Below, piece after piece: positions 6,514 through 13,517 of a DNA stretch of 13,660 nucleotides. Made by a program: the position numbers and the translations under genes. The DNA is from Sulfurovum sp. (lineage in GTDB: Bacteria; Campylobacterota; Campylobacteria; Campylobacterales; Sulfurovaceae). The stretch covers positions 5,565 to 19,224 of the forward strand of contig DYMW01000022.1 in assembly GCA_020721385.1 (NCBI GenBank), written 5' to 3'. The notes beneath the pieces were generated by a model. It saw only the letters and a list, made by a program, of their open reading frames with translations. It searched no databases and was not told where the DNA came from. How positions within the stretch are numbered: the first letter of the stretch is position 1; every line of letters begins with the position of its first letter.

Positions 6514-7383
6514 ATGTTCAATATACTCAAAAAAGTTTTTAAAAAAACCAATGATGCCATTCATCAAGTTGCCCCAACTAAAAAGAAAAAAATCAGCAAA
6601 GAAGAGTTTGAAGAAATTCTTTTGGAAGCCGATGTTCACTACGAATTGGTAGAAAAATTTTTAGAAGACCTTCCTAGTACTTTTGATAGAGCCCAAGCGT
6701 ACAATGCCTTGATTAGCGTCTTTCAATACAAAGCCGATTGGAAAACAGATGTTGTAGCCAAACCTTTTGTTGATATGATTATTGGTGTTAATGGTGCAGG
6801 AAAAACCACCACCATTGCCAAATTGGCACGATACCATCAAAAAAATGGTAAATCGGTTATTTTAGGAGCTGCCGATACTTTCCGTGCAGCCGCCATTGAA
6901 CAATTAACACGTTGGGCAAATAGACTCAATATTCCCATTATCTCAACCCAACAAGGACATGACCCTTCAGCTGTAGTTTTCGATACCATCGCTTCTGCTT
7001 TAGCAAAAAAAGTTGACCATGTACTTATTGATACTGCAGGACGACTACACACACAGACCAATTTGGGTGAAGAGCTTAAAAAAATGGTACGTACTGCCCA
7101 CAAAGCCATGCCTGATGCACCTCACCGAAAAATGCTTATTCTTGATGGAACGCAAGGAAGTTCAAGTATCAATCAAGCCAAAATCTTCAATGAAATGGTG
7201 GGAATTGATGGTATAATTATTACCAAACTTGATGGAACAGCCAAAGGTGGGTCAGTACTCTCTATAGCACATGAACTTCAAATGCCAATTTACTTTATAG
7301 GAACGGGAGAACAACCTGATGACCTTATACCTTTTAAAGCCAATGACTACGTCAATACCATTTTAAATGAAATTTTTATTTAA
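6514..7383 (+). CDS. ftsY: Signal recognition particle receptor FtsY
   Basis: FtsY is the SRP receptor GTPase that docks ribosome-nascent chain complexes at the inner membrane and hands them to the Sec translocon. The 289 residues form the NG domain only: an N-terminal amphipathic, Lys-rich helix (FNILKKVFKKTNDAI), the N domain to about 80, then the GTPase. The GTPase motifs are G1 GVNGAGKT (91-98), G2 DTFRAAA (121-127), G3 DTAGR (173-177), G4 TKLD (237-240) and G5 GTGE (263-266). The long acidic A domain of E. coli FtsY (497 aa) is absent, as in many bacteria. The G3-G4 insert reads LDGTQGSSSINQAK where many FtsY have TGQNA. No good Shine-Dalgarno sequence precedes the ATG (AAGG is about 16 bases away). 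The end overlaps the next gene by 17 bases. Confidence 0.96.
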   Translation: MFNILKKVFKKTNDAIHQVAPTKKKKISKEEFEEILLEADVHYELVEKFLEDLPSTFDRAQAYNALISVFQYKADWKTDVVAKPFVDMIIGVNGAGKTTTIAKLARYHQKNGKSVILGAADTFRAAAIEQLTRWANRLNIPIISTQQGHDPSAVVFDTIASALAKKVDHVLIDTAGRLHTQTNLGEELKKMVRTAHKAMPDAPHRKMLILDGTQGSSSINQAKIFNEMVGIDGIIITKLDGTAKGGSVLSIAHELQMPIYFIGTGEQPDDLIPFKANDYVNTILNEIFI

Positions 7384-8452
7384 CTTACTCACTCCCATTG
7401 TTATATTACTGATGGTAATATTCTCTCTTTTACTTCTAAAAGAGAGAAAAACATTTGATATTCGAACCTTGGTACAAATTAATCCCATTCCTCATACCCA
7501 AGAGCTTATTACTCAAGAAAAATATGTCGATGCGGATGAATATCTCTCTTTTTTTATGCAACACGATTATGTCAAAAATGACCCCAAAGCCCAAGAGCTT
7601 TCTAACCTTATTCAAGAAAAACGCTCAAATTACAGTTATAAAACCGATAAATTTATAGAAGGCATTGTACAAGGAAAAAGTGATGAAGATATTGGTCGTA
7701 TTTCGGCGATTGCTTCTGATTTTTTAGTCATTGGAGATATTCGAGATTTGTCCATTCAAGGTAAAAACTACTTTAATCATGAAGAGGTTGACAACACCAT
7801 GGTAGCCCTCTCCTCTTTGGGTCTACTTGCAACCGCTACAACCGTTTATAGTTTGGGTGCAACCAGCCCCATAAAAAGCAGTTTATCTGTATTAAAATAT
7901 GGAAAGCGTATCAATAAAATTCCTTCGTGGCTCAATCAAACCATTATTAGAGAGGCAAAAGTGGCTTCTGAGACAAAATCACTTACCAAAGTAAACACCC
8001 TTTTAACACCTGTTGAAAAACTTTATAATAATGTTGGATTAAATCAAACCTTAAACCTTTTAAAGCAAACCAAAAATGCCAAAGAGTTACAAGGCTTGGT
8101 CAAATTTAGCACACGATTTGGAAAGCAAAGTCCCATGCTACTGCAAACTACTCAACAAACAGCCCTCACCTATGCTAAAGCGATGCCAAACGTAAGCAGT
8201 AAAAACTTTATCTACGCCTCAACGTATGGAGAACGTGGATTAAAAGGGCTCAGTAAAATGGGAGAAAGTAAATTTATGCAACGGGTTGGATTTAGAGCCA
8301 ATTTAATCAAAACCGCCTATAAAGGAAATTTCAACTCCTTAATAACGGCTTTGCTCAAATATCTCCCAAGCTCTGTACTTTTTGGAATGGCTTTCTTAGG
8401 ACTTTTTTATTTTATTCGGAAGTTTTTCGTTTTAACAAAGAAGCTATTTTAG
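7367..8452 (+). CDS. Unrecognised membrane protein, 361 aa
   Basis: I do not recognise this family with confidence. The 361-residue protein has an N-terminal hydrophobic helix (about 8-24), a second weakly hydrophobic Ala/Leu-rich segment (about 143-166) and a C-terminal membrane helix (about 333-351) followed by RKFF and lysines. Between the first two lies a soluble part with an acidic stretch (YVDADEYLSFF) and the segment SDFLVIGDIRDLSIQG at about 117-132. The 170-330 stretch is basic, Lys/Gln/Thr-rich and probably helical. The general pattern of a GD-x-RDL segment before an Ala/Leu-rich hairpin loosely recalls pre-toxin regions of polymorphic toxins, but that is a guess. The start overlaps ftsY by 17 bases, without a visible Shine-Dalgarno sequence; it keeps the first membrane helix whole. 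The 3' end overlaps lpxD on the other strand by 41 bases. Length, full frame and codon use support a real gene. Confidence 0.75.
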   Translation: MKFLFNLLTPIVILLMVIFSLLLLKERKTFDIRTLVQINPIPHTQELITQEKYVDADEYLSFFMQHDYVKNDPKAQELSNLIQEKRSNYSYKTDKFIEGIVQGKSDEDIGRISAIASDFLVIGDIRDLSIQGKNYFNHEEVDNTMVALSSLGLLATATTVYSLGATSPIKSSLSVLKYGKRINKIPSWLNQTIIREAKVASETKSLTKVNTLLTPVEKLYNNVGLNQTLNLLKQTKNAKELQGLVKFSTRFGKQSPMLLQTTQQTALTYAKAMPNVSSKNFIYASTYGERGLKGLSKMGESKFMQRVGFRANLIKTAYKGNFNSLITALLKYLPSSVLFGMAFLGLFYFIRKFFVLTKKLF

Positions 8453-9374
8453 CCTGTGTTTTTAACCACAATTTATGATCAATGGCTGGAAAACCTGCAT
8501 AGGTTTTTCCTCCTTGAAGTGATTTGGTTACCCCACCTTTTCCTGCAACGGTTACAAAATCCCCAATGTGTAGATGTCCTGCTGTTCCACTTTGACCACC
8601 CATAATAATATTACGTCCTGTGGTAGTCGAACCTGCCAACCCTACTTGAGATGCCATGAGTGAATGTTCACCCACATCACAATTATGGGCTATTTGAATC
8701 AAGTTGTCAAGCTTGGTGCCTTTACGAATGTAGGTCGTTCCAAAAACTGCCCTATCAATCGTACAGTTTGCTCCTATTTCGACATCATCTTCAATCACAA
8801 CATTACCATTTTGGTAAATTTTAATGTGTTCACCCATTTTGGTATGGGCAAATCCATATCCATCAGAACCAATGACCGTTCCTGCATGAATAATACAATC
8901 TTTTCCCAATACCGAATGATGGTACACTGTTACATTGGGATAAATAAGTGTATTAGAACCAATACTTACATTGTCTCCCACATAAACACCTGCCATAATA
9001 ATCACATTCTCACCCAATGTTACCCCTTGCCCAAAACGAACGGTAGGGTCAATATCACACCCTATTCCCTTATTGGGTTCTTTGCTTTTAGTGCTTATCT
9101 TATGGGCAAAAAACTTTGAGGTCAATGCCAATTTTAGATAGGCTTCATTGGTAACCAATGCCATCGTGGTTTTAGGAAGTAGATGGGCATACTCTTGGGT
9201 AATAAAAACTGCTCCTGCTTTGGTGGTAGCGAGTTGGTCAATATATTTTTTATCATTAAAAAAGGAGATTTGAGAAGGGGTTGCAACACTTAGGGTATGA
9301 AGTCCATTGATTTCTATATCTTCATCAGAAAATTCAATATTGATTTCTTGACATATTTGACTTAATTTCATCAT
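8412..9374 (-). CDS. lpxD: UDP-3-O-acylglucosamine N-acyltransferase LpxD
   Basis: LpxD catalyses the third step of lipid A synthesis, adding a 3-hydroxyacyl chain from acyl carrier protein to the 2-amino group of UDP-3-O-acylglucosamine. The 320 residues fit the family. An N-terminal uridine-binding domain (about 1-95; note PSQISFFNDKKY) is followed by a left-handed beta helix of hexapeptide repeats (about 105-285), then a C-terminal helix (KLWLKTQAKIASLLK) typical of trimeric LpxD. The catalytic histidine is H230 in IQIAHNCDVGEH. Landmarks GSDGYGFAH and GGQSGTAGHLHIGD match the family. Two consecutive ATG codons are possible starts; AGGA suits either. The gene lies immediately after the ilvBN terminator and ends inside the 3' end of the opposing 361-aa gene. 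The order ilvB-ilvN-lpxD is, from memory, shared with Campylobacter. Confidence 0.96.
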   Translation of the reverse strand: MMKLSQICQEINIEFSDEDIEINGLHTLSVATPSQISFFNDKKYIDQLATTKAGAVFITQEYAHLLPKTTMALVTNEAYLKLALTSKFFAHKISTKSKEPNKGIGCDIDPTVRFGQGVTLGENVIIMAGVYVGDNVSIGSNTLIYPNVTVYHHSVLGKDCIIHAGTVIGSDGYGFAHTKMGEHIKIYQNGNVVIEDDVEIGANCTIDRAVFGTTYIRKGTKLDNLIQIAHNCDVGEHSLMASQVGLAGSTTTGRNIIMGGQSGTAGHLHIGDFVTVAGKGGVTKSLQGGKTYAGFPAIDHKLWLKTQAKIASLLKRKTSE

Positions 9375-9385
9375 TTTTTCCTATC

Positions 9386-9412
9386 AAAAAAGGGTGCATT
9401 AAAATGCACCCT
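9386..9412 (-). terminator. Intrinsic terminator after ilvN, abutting lpxD
   Basis: On the minus strand AGGGTGCA and TGCACCCT (9412-9405 and 9398-9391) form a perfect eight-base stem with a six-base TTTTAA loop, extendable by AT pairs, followed by a run of six T. It begins eight bases after the ilvN stop. It is the strongest terminator in the window, yet the lpxD start codon lies only 16 bases beyond the stem. Confidence 0.85.
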
Positions 9413-9419
9413 ACAAAAA

Positions 9420-9890
9420 CTATCGCTCTATGGCAACGACACCACCACGAACAATCTCTATTGGATTATACCGTTGTGATGCTTCAATAAAATGTCCAAC
9501 TCTACATGGTTCATCAGCAACCATCCCAATAAACATATTAAGACCAACATTAACGATTCCACCGTTATAAGCACCACATAATGCTTGAATATCTGCCAAA
9601 CTTGCTTCAATGGGGAATTTCACCAATACCATCTCTTTTTCAACCATCTCTTCATGTTCAATAACTTTATAAACAGGTACCAATTTATGTAGTTGTTTGG
9701 TAATCTGCTCAAATACACGTTCATTACCATTGGTGGCAATGGTAACGTGAGATAAGTTAGAGTCAGGTACAGGTGCTACTGTTAATGTCTCTATATTGTA
9801 CCCACGCCCTGCAAAAAGTCCTGAAATTCTTGAAAGCACGGAACTCTCATTGGCAACCAAAACAGAGATTACTCTTCTTACATTTTCCAT
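9420..9890 (-). CDS. ilvN: Acetolactate synthase small (regulatory) subunit
   Basis: This is the regulatory subunit of acetohydroxyacid synthase, which activates the large subunit and mediates feedback inhibition by valine. The 156 residues are close to E. coli IlvH (163). An N-terminal ACT domain (about 5-80) reads RRVISVLVANESSVLSRISG and then GLFAGRGYNIETLTVAPV. The C-terminal domain starts near VLVKFPIE. Where E. coli IlvH has NESG, with Gly14 in the valine-binding loop, this protein has NESS (S17). The Asn of the YNIE segment, equivalent to IlvH Asn29, is retained. The start codon overlaps the ilvB stop by one base (TAATG), so the two subunits are translationally coupled. The symbol ilvH is used for the same gene in many genomes. 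Confidence 0.95.
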   Translation of the reverse strand: MENVRRVISVLVANESSVLSRISGLFAGRGYNIETLTVAPVPDSNLSHVTIATNGNERVFEQITKQLHKLVPVYKVIEHEEMVEKEMVLVKFPIEASLADIQALCGAYNGGIVNVGLNMFIGMVADEPCRVGHFIEASQRYNPIEIVRGGVVAIER

Positions 9891-11602
9891 TACTTTGCCT
9901 CCTTTTTACTCTCTACTTTTTTTGGCAACATCATGTTGTACAATGCTCCTGCAGCAGGTACCATTGGTAAAACATCTTCAAATCGTGCCACTTGAACATT
10001 AATAAAGGCTACTCTATCTTTTTCAATGGCATCTTTTAATGCTGCATCAAACTCTGCTTTGGTGGTAACATCATAACCAATTCCATGACATGCTTCAGCC
10101 AATGCTTTAAAATTTGGTTGAAACGTTAAATCAGTTTCTGAATAACGTCCATCATAAAAGAAAGTCTGCCACTGTCGTACCATTCCAAGAAAATGGTTGT
10201 TCAAAATAACATTAATAACGGGAATTCGATACTCTGCAGCGGTAACCAACTCTTGAACATTCATCAAGATTGAACCATCCCCTGTAATGTTGATAACGGT
10301 CTTGTTTGGAAATGCTTTTTTAGCCCCCAACGCTGCTGGAAAACCAAAACCCATTGTTCCTAATCCACCCGAGTTAATCCATTGGCGTGGTCTGTCAAAC
10401 GGATAGTGTTGTGCCGCCCACATTTGGTGCTGTCCAACATCTGAGGTAATAATGGCTTGTTCACCCACCAATTGACCAATACGCTCAATAACCCATTGTG
10501 GTTTAAGCACCTCATCACTGTCCACATACGATTGAGGATGGAGGTTATCATAACGCTCCAACACCTCTCTCCAATCGGCATAACGTGCAGGGTTCACTTT
10601 ACCTTCTAGTCCTTCAATCATTTTTTCAAGAACTTCTTTAACATCACCTACAATTGGGTAATCAACATCCACCAATTTACCAATGTTCGCAGGGTCAATA
10701 TCCACATGAATAATATCTGCATACTTTGCAAATTCAGAAAGTTTACCTGTTACCCTATCATCAAATCTGGCACCCAAAGCGATAATCAAATCGGTCTCAC
10801 TCATTGCCATGTTTGATGAGTAGTTACCATGCATTCCCAACATACCTTGAAGCAATGGATTACTATGTCCCATAACACCTCTAGCCATCAAAGTTTCAAC
10901 CGCAGGTATCTGACTCATATCTGCAATTTTACGAACCAAATCACTGGCATTGGCTAAAACAACCCCACCACCAATATAGAGCAGTGGTTTTTTTGCTTTT
11001 ATAATCGCATCAACTGCTTTTTCAATCTGTCTTCTATTCCCTTTAATGGTCGGCTTATAACTGTCAATATTAACCTCTTTAGGGTAAACAAAATCACCAA
11101 ATTCAGCGGTAATGTCTTTTGGAATATCCACCAAAACAGGACCTGGTCTTCCTGTACGTGCAATGTGAAATGCCTCTTTTAAAATACGGGGCAACTCCGA
11201 AAGCTCTCTTACCAAATAGTTGTGCTTGGTACATGGTCTTGAAATTCCAACGGCATCAATCTCTTGAAAACCATCGGTTCCAATCAATGACAATGGAACT
11301 TGCCCTGAAATAACCACCAAAGGAATCGAATCCATATACGCTGTTGCCAAACCAGTCACTGCATTGGTAAATCCAGGTCCACTGGTTACCATTGCCACAC
11401 CAACCTCACCTGTTGCACGTGCATAACCATCGGCTGCATGAACAGAAGCTTGTTCATGTCTGTTTAAGATGTGTTCAAAACCATCTTGCTTGTAAATTTC
11501 ATCATATACGTTCATGATAGCACCACCTGGGTAACCAAATACGGTCTTTACGCCCTCGGCTATCAGTGCTTCACAAACCATCTGTGCACCATTCATCTTC
11601 AT
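9890..11602 (-). CDS. ilvB: Acetolactate synthase large (catalytic) subunit
   Basis: The enzyme condenses two pyruvates to 2-acetolactate, or pyruvate with 2-ketobutyrate, in the first common step of valine, leucine and isoleucine synthesis. The 570 residues are full length. The three thiamin-enzyme domains are visible: the N-terminal domain with catalytic E50 in NRHEQAS and the SGPGFTNAVTGLA segment; the FAD-binding middle domain with LGARFDDRVTGK (about 276-287) and HVDIDPANIGK; and the C-terminal TPP/Mg domain from GDGS (441-444) to NN (468-469), followed by HFLGMVRQWQ. The start at 11602 has GGAG nine bases upstream; a second in-frame ATG two codons later is too far from it. The gene leads the ilvB-ilvN pair. 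Upstream is 227 bases shared with the divergent PAP2 gene. The symbol ilvI is also in use for this subunit. Confidence 0.96.
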   Translation of the reverse strand: MKMNGAQMVCEALIAEGVKTVFGYPGGAIMNVYDEIYKQDGFEHILNRHEQASVHAADGYARATGEVGVAMVTSGPGFTNAVTGLATAYMDSIPLVVISGQVPLSLIGTDGFQEIDAVGISRPCTKHNYLVRELSELPRILKEAFHIARTGRPGPVLVDIPKDITAEFGDFVYPKEVNIDSYKPTIKGNRRQIEKAVDAIIKAKKPLLYIGGGVVLANASDLVRKIADMSQIPAVETLMARGVMGHSNPLLQGMLGMHGNYSSNMAMSETDLIIALGARFDDRVTGKLSEFAKYADIIHVDIDPANIGKLVDVDYPIVGDVKEVLEKMIEGLEGKVNPARYADWREVLERYDNLHPQSYVDSDEVLKPQWVIERIGQLVGEQAIITSDVGQHQMWAAQHYPFDRPRQWINSGGLGTMGFGFPAALGAKKAFPNKTVINITGDGSILMNVQELVTAAEYRIPVINVILNNHFLGMVRQWQTFFYDGRYSETDLTFQPNFKALAEACHGIGYDVTTKAEFDAALKDAIEKDRVAFINVQVARFEDVLPMVPAAGALYNMMLPKKVESKKEAK

Positions 11603-11697
11603 GAATTACACTCCAATCGTCTTAGAATTTTGGCGTTGATTGTAGCTAAAATAGGATAAGAAAGGTCTGAATTGTGAAAGGTTATTTTTGAGACCAT
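11599..11697 (-). CDS. Possible 32-codon upstream ORF before ilvB
   Basis: A short frame begins with ATG at 11697 and ends with a TGA that overlaps the ilvB start codon as ATGA. The peptide begins MVSKITFHNSDL and ends LRRLECNS. Nine of its 32 residues are Val, Ile or Leu, without the runs of branched-chain codons seen in classic ilv leader peptides. There is no convincing ribosome binding site, and a possible ilvB promoter box lies inside it. It may be chance; if real, it would couple to ilvB or act as a leader. Confidence 0.2.
   Translation of the reverse strand: MVSKITFHNSDLSYPILATINAKILRRLECNS
11639..11644 (-). promoter_or_regulatory. Possible promoter -10 box for ilvBN
   Basis: The minus strand reads TTTTAGCTACAATCAACG. 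TACAAT differs from consensus by one base and has the same GC dinucleotide before it as the two GCTATAAT promoters elsewhere in this window. Transcription would begin near 11632, leaving a leader of about 30 bases. The rest of 11603-11829 holds the divergent PAP2 promoter and no strong hairpin. Confidence 0.35.
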
Positions 11698-11803
11698 TAA
11701 ATGTTCTTAAAAGTTATTTATCTACTCAAACAACTTACTACTCCAAACTAATATAGTAACAACAATCCTTTGTCAAGATGGGCTATGTTATTGTTATATG
11801 AGG

Positions 11804-11809
11804 TATAAT
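11804..11809 (+). promoter_or_regulatory. Promoter -10 box for the PAP2-MFS operon
   Basis: The sequence TATATGAGGTATAATAATAAAAAAG contains a perfect TATAAT. The expected transcript start near 11816 leaves a leader of about 14 bases before the ATG at 11830. No -35 box is at the correct distance, in keeping with the other promoters seen here. Confidence 0.55.
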
Positions 11810-11829
11810 AATAAAAAAGACAAAACATT

Positions 11830-12360
11830 ATGAAGAAAACAACATTAACACTCTTTCTATTGGGCGTACTTTCTACTCAAACACTCTATGCTACAAGCAA
11901 TACCCAAAGTATTGGTGATATTTTGGCAGGAGCTATTCCAATTGTGGCGTATGGGACAACGCTTTATTTAAACGATAAAGAGGGGCAAATGCAATTTTAT
12001 AAATCGTATGGAACCAATTTGGTGGCAACCAGCGTGTTAAAGTATACCATTCGAGAGAAGCGACCCGATAGCAATGACAAAGACTCTTTCCCATCGTTTC
12101 ATACTTCAAGTGCTTTTTCGGGTGCGAGTTTTATTCATAAACGTTATGGATTAAGCTATGCCATTCCTGCTTATATTGGAGCTGTTTATACAGGTTATAG
12201 CCGTGTGCATTCTAACCGACACCACACACAAGATGTTGTAGCAGGAGCTGTTTTGGGTATGGCTTCGAGTTGGTATTTTGTTACGGATTATAAAGGGGTT
12301 CAAATTCAACCCATGGTAGGCACCGAGTATAATGGGGTAACGTTAAGTTATAATTTCTAA
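11830..12360 (+). CDS. PAP2-family phosphatase, exported
   Basis: This 176-residue protein carries the three PAP2 (type 2 phosphatidic acid phosphatase) motifs in order: K-x6-RP as K71 to R78-P79, the PSxH motif as P88-S-F-H91, and SR-x5-H-x3-D as S124-R125, H131, D135. These form a vanadium-haloperoxidase-like active site for phosphate monoesters or diphosphates of lipids. An N-terminal signal peptide (MKKTTLTLFLLGVL to about A21) points to the periplasmic side. There are fewer long membrane helices than in undecaprenyl-diphosphate phosphatases. The tail (IQPMVGTEYNGVTLSYNF) alternates polar and hydrophobic residues and ends in Phe, like an outer-membrane strand, though one strand proves nothing. 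The substrate could be phosphatidate, lipid A phosphate or undecaprenyl diphosphate. It is the first gene of a cluster with an MFS transporter one base downstream. Confidence 0.88.
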   Translation: MKKTTLTLFLLGVLSTQTLYATSNTQSIGDILAGAIPIVAYGTTLYLNDKEGQMQFYKSYGTNLVATSVLKYTIREKRPDSNDKDSFPSFHTSSAFSGASFIHKRYGLSYAIPAYIGAVYTGYSRVHSNRHHTQDVVAGAVLGMASSWYFVTDYKGVQIQPMVGTEYNGVTLSYNF

Positions 12361-12361
12361 T

Positions 12362-13516
12362 ATGAAAAATATAGATAAAAATATCATCTACTTAGGTTGG
12401 GTAAGTTTTTTTGCTGATATGGCATCCAATATGGTGACAACACTGTTACCCATCTTTGTCATTTATGTCTTACATGAAGGGGTAGATAAATTGGGCATTA
12501 TTATTGCTGTTGCCACGTTTATCTCCTATATTTTTAGAATTCTGTTTGGCTATTTAAGCGATAAATATCAAATTGTAAAACCTTTTGTGGTCGTTGGCTA
12601 TTTGGTATCTGCCATTACTAAACCGTTGCTTTTCTTTTCAAATACCTACATCTCTGTATCCCTGCTTAGAGGTATTGAACGTATGGGAAAAGCGGTACGA
12701 AGTGCATCTAAAGACAGATTGATTAGCCATTTTGTCACCAACCAAGAGCATGGTAAAACATTTGGATTTCATAAAATGATGGACATTGCAGGGGAATTAA
12801 TGGGTGCGTTCATTATCTTTGTCATTTTTATCTTTTTTACCCAAGATGAAACCGTCATTAGAAATATTTTTGCATTAACACTAATTCCAGGGATAATCTC
12901 AACGTTTATTATTTTATTCTTTGTCAAAGATATACCCTCGAATACCCAACCAACCAACCCCAAAAGCACCGTTATCAATAAACAAGATTTTACACTTTTA
13001 CCCATTTTATTTATCTATTTTGGGTTTGTCTTTTTTTTAATGAGTGACCAATTTTTTATTGTCAAAGCCAAAGAAGATGGCTATGCTTTGAATATCATAC
13101 CTCTTTTTATTATGACCTTTACCTTTGTGCAAACCATTAGCAGTTACTATGGTGGTGTATTAACCGATAAAATTGGTGTCAATAAAAGCTTGATTATTGC
13201 GTTTATCTTTGCCATCAGTTCCATCTTGTTTATGCAAATAAATTTATGGATTTCATTTGTTTTTTTAGGACTTTTTACCGTATTGAGTTTAAATGCTTTG
13301 CGTACACTTATCTCCGAACAAGCCATCTCTAAAAGTTTTGTTTATGGTATATTTTACGGTGGTGTGGCAATTTTTAGCTCTTTGGGTGCATTGGTTATTG
13401 GGTTTATTTGGAATCGTTATGGGGTAACCAACGTACTACTCTTTAGTGAAATAGGTATGATGGTGATGTTGTTAAGCTTTCTCGTATTTTTACAGATAAA
13501 AAGGAATCATCCATAA
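12362..13516 (+). CDS. Major facilitator superfamily transporter, substrate unknown
   Basis: This 384-residue inner-membrane protein is hydrophobic throughout and fits the twelve-helix MFS layout. The loop between helices 2 and 3 carries the MFS signature as GYLSDKYQIVK (63-73), and the duplicated signature in the C-terminal half is GVLTDKIGVNK (265-275). A further loop, ERMGKAVRSASKDRL (106-120), resembles the DRxGKGIRTxPRD segment of one MFS subgroup of poorly characterised exporters. The middle hydrophilic loop (about 190-208; SNTQPTNPKSTVINKQ) separates the two halves. The start lies one base after the PAP2 stop, so it is certainly co-transcribed. No substrate can be read from the sequence. 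Its position between two probable lipid phosphatases suggests a phospholipid-derived substrate, but this is only an inference from context. Confidence 0.88.
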   Translation: MKNIDKNIIYLGWVSFFADMASNMVTTLLPIFVIYVLHEGVDKLGIIIAVATFISYIFRILFGYLSDKYQIVKPFVVVGYLVSAITKPLLFFSNTYISVSLLRGIERMGKAVRSASKDRLISHFVTNQEHGKTFGFHKMMDIAGELMGAFIIFVIFIFFTQDETVIRNIFALTLIPGIISTFIILFFVKDIPSNTQPTNPKSTVINKQDFTLLPILFIYFGFVFFLMSDQFFIVKAKEDGYALNIIPLFIMTFTFVQTISSYYGGVLTDKIGVNKSLIIAFIFAISSILFMQINLWISFVFLGLFTVLSLNALRTLISEQAISKSFVYGIFYGGVAIFSSLGALVIGFIWNRYGVTNVLLFSEIGMMVMLLSFLVFLQIKRNHP

Positions 13517-13517
13517 A

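Noticed and set aside
6837..7109. A 90-codon open frame on the minus strand opposite ftsY
   Set aside because: It lies wholly inside the conserved GTPase domain of ftsY in antisense and has no supporting signals.
8664..9119. A 151-codon open frame on the plus strand opposite lpxD
   Set aside because: It is the antisense shadow of the hexapeptide-repeat region of lpxD, has no ribosome binding site, and its translation looks like no protein family.
9773..10002. Two overlapping plus-strand frames of about 65 codons across the ilvN/ilvB junction
   Set aside because: Both are antisense to well-identified coding sequence, lack start signals and give low-complexity peptides.
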